Shown here piece after piece: positions 24,991 to 34,889 of a stretch of DNA of 64,000 nt. Within the stretch, counting starts at the first letter, position 1, and each line of letters begins with the position of its first letter. The notes beneath the pieces were generated by a model. It saw only the letters and a program-made list of their open reading frames with translations, did not search any database and was not told the DNA's origin. Origin of the DNA: Pseudarthrobacter sp. SSS035 (GTDB lineage: Bacteria > Actinomycetota > Actinomycetes > Actinomycetales > Micrococcaceae). Made by a program: the position numbers and the translations under genes. Where the stretch lies: positions 1,178,001 to 1,242,000 of the forward strand of contig NZ_CP096882.1 in NCBI RefSeq assembly GCF_023273875.1. Direction: 5' to 3'.

Positions 24991-26001
24991 GTGATGCAAT
25001 CCCCCCTCCCCGTGCGCGAAGGCGTCAACGCCACCCGCCTGCGCCTCCCGGACGAGGGGCCGTGGACCACCGCCATGGACTACATGATGCACCGCTGGGG
25101 CCACATCGATCCGCAGGGCATCGAGGACAGGTTCGACGCCGGCGAGATCGTCGGCGAGGGCGGCGTCGCCCTGGACAGGGCCACCAGGCTCGAGGACCAC
25201 ACCTTCATCTGGTACTACCGCTCACTGCCGCCGGAGACCCGCATCCCCGTGGAAATCAGCATCCTGCACCAGGACGACCACCTCCTCGTGGTGGACAAAC
25301 CGCACTTCCTGCCCACCACCCCCGGCGGCACCTACATCCAGGAATCGGCCCTGGTCCGGCTCCGGAACCAGCTCAACCTGCCGGACCTGATCCCCATGCA
25401 CCGCCTGGACCGGATGACCGCGGGAGTGCTGCTGCTGTCCACAAACCCGGAAACCCGCGGAAATTACCAGGTGCTGTTCGAGAAGCGGCAGGTGCAGAAG
25501 GAATACGAGTGTGTGTCCGCCGCGGAGCCCGCCGCCGGACGCCCCGCCGTCGACTTCCCCGTGGTGGTCCGGAACCGGATGACCAAGTCGCGCAGCTACC
25601 TGCTGGCCGAAGTGATCGAGGGCGAGCCGAACGCGGAGACCCGGATCGAACGGCTGGAAACGTTCGACGGCGGCACTTCAGCAGGTGCCGCCGGCACCCG
25701 CGCGCCTGGCATCCCCGCCGCTGGCACCGCAGCCGAAACCCACCCAGCCCGCCTGGCGCGGTACCGGCTGGAGCCGCACTCCGGAAAAACGCACCAGCTC
25801 CGGGTCCACATGGCCTCGCTGGGCCTGGGCATCGTGAATGACTCGTTTTATCCGGACCTGCTGAACAAGGCGCCGGACGACTACTCCAAACCGCTCCAGC
25901 TCCTGGCCCGCGGCATCCGTTTTGTGGACCCCATCAGCAAAAAGCCCGTGGAATACCGCAGCGGGCTCCACCTCAGCGAGGCTACTCAAACCTTGCGCTG
26001 A
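24991..26001 (+). CDS. RluA-family pseudouridine synthase
   Basis: RNA pseudouridine synthase: catalytic motif HRLDRMTAG with Asp140, preceded by VVDKPHFLPTTPGG, followed by the C-terminal RLEPHSGKTHQLRVHMASLGLGIVND. The 336-aa length fits, with an insertion of about 30 residues (Ala/Gly/Thr-rich, near 226-252). GTG 24991 is immediately followed by an in-frame ATG; either may start. The 3' end overlaps the convergent macro-domain gene by 16 bp. Target RNA position cannot be told. Confidence 0.9.
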   Translation: MMQSPLPVREGVNATRLRLPDEGPWTTAMDYMMHRWGHIDPQGIEDRFDAGEIVGEGGVALDRATRLEDHTFIWYYRSLPPETRIPVEISILHQDDHLLVVDKPHFLPTTPGGTYIQESALVRLRNQLNLPDLIPMHRLDRMTAGVLLLSTNPETRGNYQVLFEKRQVQKEYECVSAAEPAAGRPAVDFPVVVRNRMTKSRSYLLAEVIEGEPNAETRIERLETFDGGTSAGAAGTRAPGIPAAGTAAETHPARLARYRLEPHSGKTHQLRVHMASLGLGIVNDSFYPDLLNKAPDDYSKPLQLLARGIRFVDPISKKPVEYRSGLHLSEATQTLR

Positions 26002-26519
26002 TCGAACACCGCCTTGAAGGCCTGCTCCATCTCGGGGCCGAACAGCACAAACTCCGCCAACTCGAGCGCGATGGACGGATGTGAGGCACCAAACCCTGTG
26101 ACGGCGTCGTACGCGGCCTCCGCCACCTGGCGCCCGTGCCAGCCGTACACTCCCCCGCCCACCGCCGGGAAGGCGATGGAAGCCGCGCCCAGCGAGTCCG
26201 CCAGCCGCAGGCTTTCGCTGAAGCAGGAGACCAGCAGCGCCGGGTTGGTCTGCCCCACGTGCCGGTTGGGCCCAACAGTATGGATGACCCAGCGTGCCGG
26301 CAGCCGGAATCCAGGAGTGGCGACGGCGGCTCCGGGCGCCAGCCCGTGCGGCAGGTCCGTTTCGCGCAGTTCGCGGCAGGCGGCCAGCAGTTCCGGCCCG
26401 GCAGCCCTGTGGATGGCCCCGTCGACGCCTCCGCCGCCCAGAAGGGAGGAGTTAGCCGCGTTCACGATCGCGTCAACCGTGCGGGTGGTGATGTCGCCTT
26501 GGAGGATGGTGATCCGCAT
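25986..26519 (-). CDS. Macro-domain protein, O-acetyl-ADP-ribose deacetylase type
   Basis: Complete macro domain (YmdB/MacroD-like) that hydrolyses O-acetyl-ADP-ribose or removes ADP-ribose. Diagnostic sequence runs from LQGDIT through DAIVNAANSSLLGGGGVDGAIHRAAG (about residues 16-41), then WVIHTVGP and FPAVGGGVYGWHGRQVAE. Length 177 aa fits a stand-alone enzyme. Convergent with, and overlapping, the pseudouridine synthase gene. Confidence 0.92.
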   Translation of the reverse strand: MRITILQGDITTRTVDAIVNAANSSLLGGGGVDGAIHRAAGPELLAACRELRETDLPHGLAPGAAVATPGFRLPARWVIHTVGPNRHVGQTNPALLVSCFSESLRLADSLGAASIAFPAVGGGVYGWHGRQVAEAAYDAVTGFGASHPSIALELAEFVLFGPEMEQAFKAVFDQRKV

Positions 26520-26549
26520 GCCGCCAGTTTCCCACCTACGCGGTGCGGC

Positions 26550-26756
26550 TCATAGGCCCCGCATCACCGCAGCCGAGGCACGCAACCAGGCCTCGCGTGT
26601 GGCCGGCAGCAGCGCCTGGTAGTTGAGCGGTCCGCCGGAGACGAGGGACTTGTCATAGGGAACGTCGAGGACTTCCCTTGTCAGCGTCTCGAAGTGGGTC
26701 CGGGTCCTGGTATGAAGCTGACGGGCATGTGGACCTATTCCCGGTATATAACCCAA
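26550..26756 (-). pseudogene. C-terminal remnant of a MinD/ParA-like ATPase
   Basis: The reading frame (up to 68 codons) ends in VPYDKSLVSGGPLNYQALLPATREAWLRASAAVMRGL. This resembles the C-terminus of actinobacterial MinD-like ATPases (a basin of the form VPxDxxL ... LxPATREAxLxxAAAV). Walker motifs and all upstream sequence are missing, and the region just upstream (26757-26800) is AT-rich and unlike the surroundings. I read it as a truncated leftover; family assignment is from memory of the pattern. Confidence 0.5.
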
Positions 26757-26854
26757 AAACCCCTCTTTCTAAATTGGCTTGACTTGATGCGCCCCAGTGC
26801 CACGATGGTTATCTGGGGTATCGCGTGTTGTCCGGTCGCTTGAAGGGGATAGGC

Positions 26855-27568
26855 ATGACGGTGGCTCTCGCACAGGATTGGCATTTAAGCCTGCTGGGGG
26901 CCTGGCGGTTGCGCCGCGGCAGCAATACCGTGACGGTGGCCAGCCGGGAACAGCGGCTCATCGCGTGTGTGAGACTCCTTGGCTGCAGGCACCGGAGTTT
27001 CCTGGCTGGCCTGCTGTGGCCCAAAAGCAGCGAAACGCAGGCTGCCGGGAACCTGCGCACCACCGTCTGGTGCATCTCCCACGCCTTCCCGCACCTTCTC
27101 CTGACCGGCGCGGACACGCTGGAGCTTCACGAGGGGGTCAGGGTCGATGTCACGGCATTGCAGCACCACGTCGCCACGCTGCAGTCGCAGCCTGAAGCCC
27201 GGATTCCTGACAGCTACCTGGACGACTTGAGCCGCGCCGACCTGCTTCCCGGCTGGTACGACGACTGGGTGGTCTTCGAACAGGAGCGGCTGCGGCAGTT
27301 GCGCCTCAGCGCGCTGGAACTCATGGCCCGGCAGCATCTGGCGGCCGGCGAACCCGGCGGAGCTGTCATCGCGGCGTTGTCCGCGGCAAGCATCGAACCA
27401 CTGAGGGAATCGGCCCATCTGCTGCTGGTCCAGGCCCACCTGGCCGCCGGTAACCGGGCCGCCGCGGTCCGCGCCTACACGATGTTTGCCAGCCGGCTGG
27501 AGGGCGAACTCGGTGTCCTGCCCTCAAGCCAGTTGAGCGAGCTTGTCTCGGCGTTCCATCCGCACTGA
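26855..27568 (+). CDS. BTAD/SARP-type transcriptional regulator
   Basis: 237-aa protein with an OmpR/SARP-like N-terminal half (WHLSLLGAWRLRRGSNTVTVASREQRLIA ... GNLRTTVWCISH) and a bacterial transcriptional activator domain of TPR-like helices (LPGWYDDWVVFEQERLRQLRLSALELMARQHLAAG ... RAYTMFASRLEGELGVLPS). Such proteins activate nearby genes. ATG 26855 has AAGGGGAT upstream. A membrane protein gene follows 47 bp downstream and may be its target or partner. A TTGACT box at 26779 is a possible -35. Confidence 0.82.
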   Translation: MTVALAQDWHLSLLGAWRLRRGSNTVTVASREQRLIACVRLLGCRHRSFLAGLLWPKSSETQAAGNLRTTVWCISHAFPHLLLTGADTLELHEGVRVDVTALQHHVATLQSQPEARIPDSYLDDLSRADLLPGWYDDWVVFEQERLRQLRLSALELMARQHLAAGEPGGAVIAALSAASIEPLRESAHLLLVQAHLAAGNRAAAVRAYTMFASRLEGELGVLPSSQLSELVSAFHPH

Positions 27569-27615
27569 GCGAGCATCTGCACTGCTCGAGCATCTGCACT
27601 GAGCGAGGAATCATC

Positions 27616-28293
27616 ATGGATACCCTCATCGAAATCCCCGGCGACCGCACGGCGGCCAAGTTCGCCTACGCGGCCGGGGGCCTGGGCGTGGTAGGCGTGG
27701 CAACCCTGGGAGCCATGTACGCCATTGAGGTGCCAAAGAACGGACCCTACGTCTTCGGCACCATCAACGATGCCACCGGCGGCGTCTTCCAGTTGGTGAT
27801 CATCCCGGTGATCGTCCAGGTTCACCGGCGCCTGCGCCGCACACCCGGCTCCGAGGCCGCCAAATGGCTGGTGATCGCGGCCAGCGGCGCAGGATCAGCA
27901 AGCTCGTTCCTCCTGGTCGCGAAGAAGCTCGATTTCACGGTGTCCACTGGCATCTCGGTGGGGGCCATGGTGGTCCAGGCCGGCTGGTTCCTGCTGGCCA
28001 ACCGGGCACTGCTCAAGAGGGGCAGCTTTCCCCGGGATCTCGGGAGGCTGGGACAGTTCATTGGCGGCGCCTTGGTGGTGGCGTTGCCCCTGGCGGCGCT
28101 GACCGCGGTGGAACAGGCGCCTGCCTGGATCCGCTGGGGCATCGGCGGGGCGGGACTGGCCTTTGGCGCCACAGCGTGGGTCGCCTGGCCGTACTGGTAT
28201 TTCCTCGCGGCCCGGCACCTCAGCCACGTCCCCAGGGAAGTTCCCGGCGGAGCCCCAGGTCCACGCCGTCGGAACATCGGCACCGGGTACTGA
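27616..28293 (+). CDS. Hypothetical membrane protein, about six helices
   Basis: 225 aa with hydrophobic stretches near residues 15-36, 52-66, 76-95, 104-120, 141-160 and 170-190, and a Pro/Arg-rich basic C-terminus. Family not recognised. It lies just downstream of the BTAD regulator gene, separated by a short duplicated sequence (CGAGCATCTGCACTG at about 27571 and 27586). Confidence 0.6.
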   Translation: MDTLIEIPGDRTAAKFAYAAGGLGVVGVATLGAMYAIEVPKNGPYVFGTINDATGGVFQLVIIPVIVQVHRRLRRTPGSEAAKWLVIAASGAGSASSFLLVAKKLDFTVSTGISVGAMVVQAGWFLLANRALLKRGSFPRDLGRLGQFIGGALVVALPLAALTAVEQAPAWIRWGIGGAGLAFGATAWVAWPYWYFLAARHLSHVPREVPGGAPGPRRRNIGTGY

Positions 28294-28381
28294 GGCACTC
28301 GCTGAACCTAATGCCTGGCAAGTCCGTGCCGCCGGCCGGCTCAGGCCGTGCTGCCGCGCAAAAGTGCGGTACTTTGTGGCC

Positions 28382-28999
28382 ATGGACTTTGGCAACGCCG
28401 ACAGCTGGGGGGCGGCGATCTACTTCTGGATCATCCCCGTGGTCCTCGGCGATGCCATCTTCCCGCCCATCCCCTCAGAGATGGTGGTGATTACCGGCGG
28501 CGCCCTCTCGGCCGACGGCCGGGCCAACGTCTTCCTTGTGGGGGCACTGTCCGCAGTGGCGTCCTGGGTCGGCGACATGGTGGTGTTCCAGCTCTTCAAA
28601 CGCCGGCTGAGCCATGTCCTGGACCGCTGGCGCTGGGGCCGCAAGGTCCATACGGGCATCCACGCGGCCATAGCCAAGGCCGGCCGCTCCTCCACCTACG
28701 GAACCATCATCGGCGCCCGCTTCATCCCCGGCGGGCGGCTGGCGACGTCGGCGGCCTCGGGCATCGCCGACGTTTCGGCACGGGGTTTCAGCCTGTGCGC
28801 CGGCCTCGGCGCAGTCCTCTGGGCCAGCTGGCTGGTGGGCCTGGGCTACTTCACGGGATCGGCAACCAACCTGCCGTTTTGGGCGAGTTCGCTGATCGGC
28901 GTGTTGCTGGGCCTGGTGATCGGGGCCGCCGTCGGCGTCATTGTCACCCGCCGGCGCGGCACCCGCTCACCGGTGGACGAGCCCGCCCCCGGCGAGTGA
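28382..28999 (+). CDS. DedA-family (VTT domain) membrane protein
   Basis: 205-aa integral membrane protein. Family features: FPPIPSEMVVITGGAL with the reentrant-loop Pro-x-Glu, then GARFIPGGRLATSAASG, the conserved R-F-x-P-G-x-R motif of DedA proteins linked to lipid scrambling and membrane-potential homeostasis. A GTG 6 bases upstream is an alternative start. No clear ribosome site; TACTTT just upstream could be a -10 of a near-leaderless transcript. Confidence 0.85.
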   Translation: MDFGNADSWGAAIYFWIIPVVLGDAIFPPIPSEMVVITGGALSADGRANVFLVGALSAVASWVGDMVVFQLFKRRLSHVLDRWRWGRKVHTGIHAAIAKAGRSSTYGTIIGARFIPGGRLATSAASGIADVSARGFSLCAGLGAVLWASWLVGLGYFTGSATNLPFWASSLIGVLLGLVIGAAVGVIVTRRRGTRSPVDEPAPGE

Positions 29000-29015
29000 G
29001 CCAGGACGACTGAGC

Positions 29016-29321
29016 TTAAACGGGCGCCCAGCGGCCGCGGTTGCGGCGGAGCACCGTCAGTGAGCCGGTGAGTGCAACGCGTTCGACGGCGTCGCGCATC
29101 ATCGCTGCCGATTCGCGCGCCTGCTGGTTCTCACCGCTGTATTCGGTCGCCTCCACGAGGAAGCGGAGGTTCAGTTGGGGGACGCCGGCGGCAAGTTCGA
29201 TCTGGTTTGATTCCACATGGTGACGGGTCTCCAACGCCTCGACCGCTGCGGCCATCACGGCTTCCGGCGGGTTCCCAGGCTTCAGTCCGGTGATTTTCAG
29301 GCGGGTCTGGAACGAAGGCAT
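29016..29321 (-). CDS. Hypothetical protein, about 101 aa
   Basis: Small soluble protein starting MPSFQTRLKITGLKPGNPPEAVMAA. Alternating beta and helix with no cysteine. I do not recognise the family; it could be a small ferredoxin-like fold from the pattern. It lies 71 bp upstream-side of the NiCoT gene's stop, on the same strand, so it may be the distal gene of that unit. Confidence 0.6.
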   Translation of the reverse strand: MPSFQTRLKITGLKPGNPPEAVMAAAVEALETRHHVESNQIELAAGVPQLNLRFLVEATEYSGENQQARESAAMMRDAVERVALTGSLTVLRRNRGRWAPV

Positions 29322-29391
29322 GCCGTCAACCTTATCCCGGCCGTCCGCTTGCCCGGATAGTCCAATCAGGCTGGTCCCGCTGCCGGTCCAG

Positions 29392-30573
29392 TTACTCGGG
29401 GCCGCCCTCCGGGACGGGCATGGACCAGCGCTCTTCGATATGGCCGAACCGCCACACGCCCAGGGCAAGGAGCCAGGTGAAGATGAACAGCGCCACCGTG
29501 GTGTATCCGACGGCGGCCAGGTCGAGTCCGCCGATCACAGCCAGCGGCCCGGACCGGATCCCCGCGCTGTCCACCAGGAGGGAAATCAGCTGCACGGAGC
29601 CGACGCCCAGCGCAACGGCGACGGACAGTCCGGTCACCACTACGTTGTAGTAGATCCTGCGGACCGGCCTGGAAAGCGCCCAGCGGTAGGCGAACGTCAT
29701 AAAGCAGCCATCGAGCGAGTCCAGCAGGCTCATGCCCGCCGCGAAGAGGACCGGCAGCGTGAGGATCGCGTACCAGGGAAGCGCCGAAGCGGCGGCACCC
29801 GCGGCCAGGATCAGCAGGCTCACCTCCGTCGCAGTGTCGAACCCCAACCCGAACAGCAGTCCCACGCCATACATCTGCCAGGGCTTGGTGATCAGTCCGG
29901 TCAGCCGGCCGAAGAGCCGGGTCATCAGGCCACCGGCGGCCGGCTGGTTTTCCAGTCCGGCGCCGTTGTCCTGGCTGGACCGCAGCCGCCGCGCCGACCG
30001 GAGCACCTCCAGGAGGATGACCAGGTTCAGGACGCCGATGAGGTACAGAAAAACGCCCGAGACTGCCGTCCCGAAGATCTGCAGGCCCGCCTCGGTTTCG
30101 CCCGAAACCACCCCGCCCTGGTCCGACATGCTCCGGATTCCAGCCGCCAGCAAAGCGCACAGGCCAAAGACAATGCTCGAGTGGCCCAGGGAGAACCAGA
30201 AGCCCACGGTCATGGGCCGGTGCCGGTTGCCTGGCTGCGGACTGCCTGGCTGCCCGCCGCGAGAGTGTCCGTCGCCTGCGAGTTTCCGGGTGGTGTTGTC
30301 GATGGCGGCGATGTGGTCCGCATCGAACGCGTGGCGGAGACCCAGAGTATAGGCGGCAACGCCGAGGCCAACTCCGAAAACGCCGGAGGAGCCTGCCGGA
30401 AGGTTTTCCGCTGCCACAACAGCCAGCAGCACGCCCCAGCCCACGGCATGCAGGAGCAACACAACGGCCGCCATTCCACCGATCGATGCCCGTTCCCGGC
30501 CGGTCAGCGCGTTCCCGAACCGTCCGGTCCTGGGCTGCATCGGCGTGTTGCCTCCAGCTTCCGGTTGCTGCAT
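29392..30573 (-). CDS. NiCoT-family nickel/cobalt permease
   Basis: HoxN/NixA-type permease (393 aa) that imports Ni2+ with high affinity for hydrogenase or urease. The signature RHAFDADHIAAIDN is at residues 80-93 in the second helix, followed by LGFDTATEV and LFAAGMSLLDSLDG further on. ATG 30573 has CGGAGG 7 bases upstream. It diverges from hypA with 138 bp between, so nickel supply and hydrogenase maturation are probably co-controlled. Confidence 0.92.
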   Translation of the reverse strand: MQQPEAGGNTPMQPRTGRFGNALTGRERASIGGMAAVVLLLHAVGWGVLLAVVAAENLPAGSSGVFGVGLGVAAYTLGLRHAFDADHIAAIDNTTRKLAGDGHSRGGQPGSPQPGNRHRPMTVGFWFSLGHSSIVFGLCALLAAGIRSMSDQGGVVSGETEAGLQIFGTAVSGVFLYLIGVLNLVILLEVLRSARRLRSSQDNGAGLENQPAAGGLMTRLFGRLTGLITKPWQMYGVGLLFGLGFDTATEVSLLILAAGAAASALPWYAILTLPVLFAAGMSLLDSLDGCFMTFAYRWALSRPVRRIYYNVVVTGLSVAVALGVGSVQLISLLVDSAGIRSGPLAVIGGLDLAAVGYTTVALFIFTWLLALGVWRFGHIEERWSMPVPEGGPE

Positions 30574-30624
30574 TGTTGAGCCTCCGGCTTCCGCGTCATT
30601 GCAGAATACTGGGATGACTATACG

Positions 30625-30653
30625 CCTCTACCCGATGACTTCGCAGCTGTCAA
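30625..30653 (-). promoter_or_regulatory. Possible promoter of the nickel permease gene
   Basis: Minus strand TTGACA (30653-30648), 17 bp, TAGAGG (30630-30625). The -35 is perfect, the -10 weak; a TATAGT follows a few bases further on. Confidence 0.4.
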
Positions 30654-30661
30654 ATATTAGG

Positions 30662-30690
30662 TTGATTTATGGCCTCGACGAGCCTATCTT
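30662..30690 (+). promoter_or_regulatory. Promoter of the hydrogenase operon
   Basis: TTGATT (30662-30667), 17 bp, TATCTT (30685-30690), then GGGAGGGGG and the hypA ATG at 30712. The expected transcript start is about 15 bases before the ATG. The gap also holds TCAA-N8-TTGA around 30651-30666, a possible regulator site. Confidence 0.5.
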
Positions 30691-30711
30691 GGCAGGGAGG
30701 GGGCAGTACCC

Positions 30712-31041
30712 ATGCACGAACTCTCGATCGCACAAAGCCTCATTAACGCGGTTTTGGACAGGACCGGCGGCCAGGCAGTCACGGGCGTCAACCTTCGGAT
30801 AGGGCCGCTGTCAGGTGTGCTTCCGGACGCCCTCCGTTTCTGTTTTGACGTGGTTTCAGCGGGCACCACCCTGGCAGGGGCGAGGCTGCAGATCGACGAG
30901 CCGCAGGCCCGTGGGCATTGCCGCGAGTGCGGTGCCGACTTCGCGATGACCGATATTTTCCTGCTGTGTCCCTGCGGCAGCGCCGACGTCGCAGTGCTCA
31001 GCGGGCGGGAACTCAACCTCGTTTCGGTGGAAGTGGCGTAG
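30712..31041 (+). CDS. hypA: HypA, nickel insertion protein for hydrogenase maturation
   Basis: HypA delivers nickel to the hydrogenase large subunit with HypB. The N-terminal MHE (His2, Glu3) is the nickel site; the zinc site uses Cys70, Cys73, Cys86 and Cys88, so the second half is Cys-Pro-Cys rather than the usual CxxC. First gene of the hydrogenase cluster, with a strong GGGAGGGGG box. hypB follows 4 bp after its stop. Confidence 0.93.
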   Translation: MHELSIAQSLINAVLDRTGGQAVTGVNLRIGPLSGVLPDALRFCFDVVSAGTTLAGARLQIDEPQARGHCRECGADFAMTDIFLLCPCGSADVAVLSGRELNLVSVEVA

Positions 31042-31045
31042 CGAA

Positions 31046-31972
31046 ATGTGCGCAACGTGCGGCTGCGGCGAGGACGCCACCCCCCGGGTGTACTCCCTTG
31101 AGGTGCCGGGTGCACAAGCGTATGAGCATTCCCACGAACCTGGACACGTGCACACGCATGACGGGCACACGCACAGCCATGACCACGACCATTCCCACGA
31201 CCACACGCACTCCCACCCGCATGACCACGCCCAGCCCCGCACCGACGGTCAGATGCACGGGCCGGAACTCATCCCCCTGGAGCAGAACCTGCTGGCCAAG
31301 AACGACCTCCTCGCCGAACGTAACCGCGGCTGGCTCGCCGGACGGAAGGTCCGGGCGCTGAACATGATGAGCTCCCCCGGCGCCGGGAAGACCACGCTCC
31401 TGGTGCGGACACTCACGGAATTGGGAGACCGGCTGCAGGCCGGCGTCATCGAGGGGGACCAGGAAACCTCCCTCGACGCCGAACGCATCCGCAAAGCCGG
31501 CCGGCCCGTGGTGCAGATCAATACGGGAGCGGGCTGCCACCTGGACGCCGATATGCTCCGCCGCGGACTCGACGCGCTCGATCCCCAGATGGGTTCCACC
31601 GTTTTTATCGAGAACGTGGGAAACCTCGTCTGCCCGGCCCTGTTTGATCTGGGCGAAGCAGCGAAAGTAGTAGTTGTCTCAGTAACGGAAGGTGATGACA
31701 AACCGCAGAAATACCCGCACATGTTCATGGCAGCTGACCTGGTGATCATCAACAAGTCGGACCTGCTCCCCTACGTCGAGTTCGACGTCGACGCCTGCGT
31801 TCGCCGCATCCGTCGCCTGAATGCCCACGCGCAATTCCTGGTCCTCTCGGCCACTACCGGCGACGGCCTTGCCGCCTGGTATGACTGGCTGGACGGCCGC
31901 CCCTCCCGGACAGAGACCCGCGCAGGGTCTTTGGCAGGGCCTCTCGAAGAGTCCCTGACAGACGCACACTGA
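31046..31972 (+). CDS. hypB: HypB, nickel-binding GTPase for hydrogenase maturation
   Basis: 308 aa. N-terminal CxxCGC motif (Cys2, Cys5, Cys7), then a histidine-rich stretch at 28-61 with 16 His that can store nickel, then the G domain with P-loop SSPGAGKTT, EGDQETSLDAERI, and NKSDLLPY. HypB hydrolyses GTP during nickel transfer. Co-transcribed with hypA and the structural genes. The long His tract implies a storage function useful when nickel is scarce. Confidence 0.93.
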   Translation: MCATCGCGEDATPRVYSLEVPGAQAYEHSHEPGHVHTHDGHTHSHDHDHSHDHTHSHPHDHAQPRTDGQMHGPELIPLEQNLLAKNDLLAERNRGWLAGRKVRALNMMSSPGAGKTTLLVRTLTELGDRLQAGVIEGDQETSLDAERIRKAGRPVVQINTGAGCHLDADMLRRGLDALDPQMGSTVFIENVGNLVCPALFDLGEAAKVVVVSVTEGDDKPQKYPHMFMAADLVIINKSDLLPYVEFDVDACVRRIRRLNAHAQFLVLSATTGDGLAAWYDWLDGRPSRTETRAGSLAGPLEESLTDAH

Positions 31973-32003
31973 GCCCCCTCACGGGCCGCGGAAAGAGGCA
32001 CCG

Positions 32004-33062
<1,059 letters not shown>

Positions 33063-33089
33063 TCCCCTCTTTCCAGACAGGTGAAGAAC

Positions 33090-34883
33090 ATGACTTCAAC
33101 GATTCCTATGCCGTCCGGGAGCGGGACGGACAACAGCAACCTGGTGGAGATGGCCTGGGATCCCATCACCAGGATTGTGGGCAGCCTGGGCATCTATACC
33201 AAAATCGATTTTGCGAACAACCAGGTGGTGGAGTGCAAGAGCACGTCCTCGATCTTCCGCGGATACTCCATCTTTATGAAGGGCAAGGACCCGCGGGACG
33301 CCCACTTCATCACCAGCCGCATCTGCGGAATCTGCGGCGACAACCACGCCACCTGTTCCTGCTACACGCAGAACATGGCCTACGGCGTGAAGCCACCGAA
33401 CCTGGGCGAATGGATCGTCAACCTGGGCGAGGCCGCCGAGTACATGTTTGATCACAACATCTTCCAGGAAAACCTGGTGGGCGTGGACTACTGCGAAAGG
33501 ATGGTCTCCGAGACCAACCCCGGCGTCCTGGCCAAGGCAGAAAATACCCGGGCCCCGCATGAAGGCGACCACGGCTACCGAACCATCGCGGACATCATGC
33601 GCTCGCTGAATCCGTTCACTGGCGAGTTCTACCGCGAGGCCCTGCAGGTCAGCCGGGCCACCCGCGAGATGTTCTGCCTGATGGAAGGCCGCCACGTGCA
33701 CCCGTCCACGCTCTACCCCGGCGGCGTGGGGACCGTGGCTACCATCCAGCTCATGACGGACTACATCACCCGGCTCATGCGGTACGTGGAGTTCATGAAG
33801 AAGGTCGTGCCGATGCATGACGACCTCTTCGATTTCTTCTACGAGGCGCTCCCTGGCTACGAACAGGTAGGCCTGCGCCGGACCCTGCTTGGCTGCTGGG
33901 GTTCCCTCCAGGACCCTGACTACTGCAACTTCGAGTACAAGGACATGACCCAGTGGGGCCGGAAGATGTTCGTCACCCCGGGCGTGGTGGTGGACGGCAA
34001 GCTCGTCACCACGGACCTGGTCCGCATCAACCTGGGCATCCGGATCATGCTGGGTTCCTCCTACTACGAGGACTGGGAAGACCAGGAGATGTTTGTGACC
34101 CGCGATCCGCTGGGCAACCCGGTGGACCGCCGCCATCCCTGGAACCAGCACACCAATCCGCGGCCGCAGAAGAGGGACCTGAAGGAGAAGTACAGCTGGG
34201 TGATGTCCCCGCGCTGGTTCGACGGCGAGAACAACCTGGCGCTGGACACCGGCGGCGGCCCGCTGGCGCGGCTCTGGGCCACGTCACTGGCCGGGCTGGT
34301 GGACATCGGCTACATCAAGGCAACCGGCAAGAGCGTCCAGATCAACCTCCCCAAGACCGCCCTCAAAGGTCCTGTTTCCTTTGAATGGAACATCCCGCAG
34401 TGGAGCAACACCCTGGAACGCAACCGCGCCCGTACGTACTTCCAGGCCTATGCGGCTGCGGCGGCGCTGCACTTCGCCGAGAAGGCGCTGGAGGAAATCC
34501 GGGCCGGCCGGACCAAGACCTGGGAGTCGTTCACCGTTCCGGACGAGGCCATCGGCTGCGGCTTCACCGAAGCGGTCCGCGGCGTCCTGTCGCACCACAT
34601 GGTGATCCGGGACGGCAAGATCGCCAACTACCACCCGTACCCTCCGACACCCTGGAACGCCAGCCCCACAGACTCGTCCGGGACCCCCGGCCCCTACGAG
34701 GATGCGGTGCAGGGCCAGCCGATCTTCGAAGAGAACGACCGCGAGCACTTCAAGGGGATCGACATCATGCGGACTGTCCGGAGCTTCGACCCGTGCCTGC
34801 CGTGCGGTGTCCACATGTATCTGGGCAACGGCCAGACCCTGGAAATGCTGCACTCACCCACCCAGACCCTAACCGGCGAGTAA
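33090..34883 (+). CDS. hhyL: [NiFe] hydrogenase large subunit, group 1h
   Basis: 597-aa catalytic subunit. Nickel-iron ligands are in RICGICGDNHATC (Cys79, Cys82) and in the C-terminal DPCLPCGVHM (Cys569, Cys572). About 22 residues follow the His575-Met576 position where a maturation protease normally cleaves, and that protease is encoded at 38777. ATG 33090 has AGGTGAAG upstream; GTG 33081 is also in frame. H2 oxidation with electrons passing to the small subunit is family knowledge. Confidence 0.94.
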   Translation: MTSTIPMPSGSGTDNSNLVEMAWDPITRIVGSLGIYTKIDFANNQVVECKSTSSIFRGYSIFMKGKDPRDAHFITSRICGICGDNHATCSCYTQNMAYGVKPPNLGEWIVNLGEAAEYMFDHNIFQENLVGVDYCERMVSETNPGVLAKAENTRAPHEGDHGYRTIADIMRSLNPFTGEFYREALQVSRATREMFCLMEGRHVHPSTLYPGGVGTVATIQLMTDYITRLMRYVEFMKKVVPMHDDLFDFFYEALPGYEQVGLRRTLLGCWGSLQDPDYCNFEYKDMTQWGRKMFVTPGVVVDGKLVTTDLVRINLGIRIMLGSSYYEDWEDQEMFVTRDPLGNPVDRRHPWNQHTNPRPQKRDLKEKYSWVMSPRWFDGENNLALDTGGGPLARLWATSLAGLVDIGYIKATGKSVQINLPKTALKGPVSFEWNIPQWSNTLERNRARTYFQAYAAAAALHFAEKALEEIRAGRTKTWESFTVPDEAIGCGFTEAVRGVLSHHMVIRDGKIANYHPYPPTPWNASPTDSSGTPGPYEDAVQGQPIFEENDREHFKGIDIMRTVRSFDPCLPCGVHMYLGNGQTLEMLHSPTQTLTGE

Positions 34884-34889
34884 CCTGCC

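Noticed and set aside
27569..27615. Short duplication (CGAGCATCTGCACTG twice) as a mobile-element footprint
   Set aside because: Too short and without inverted ends or transposase; likely local duplication.
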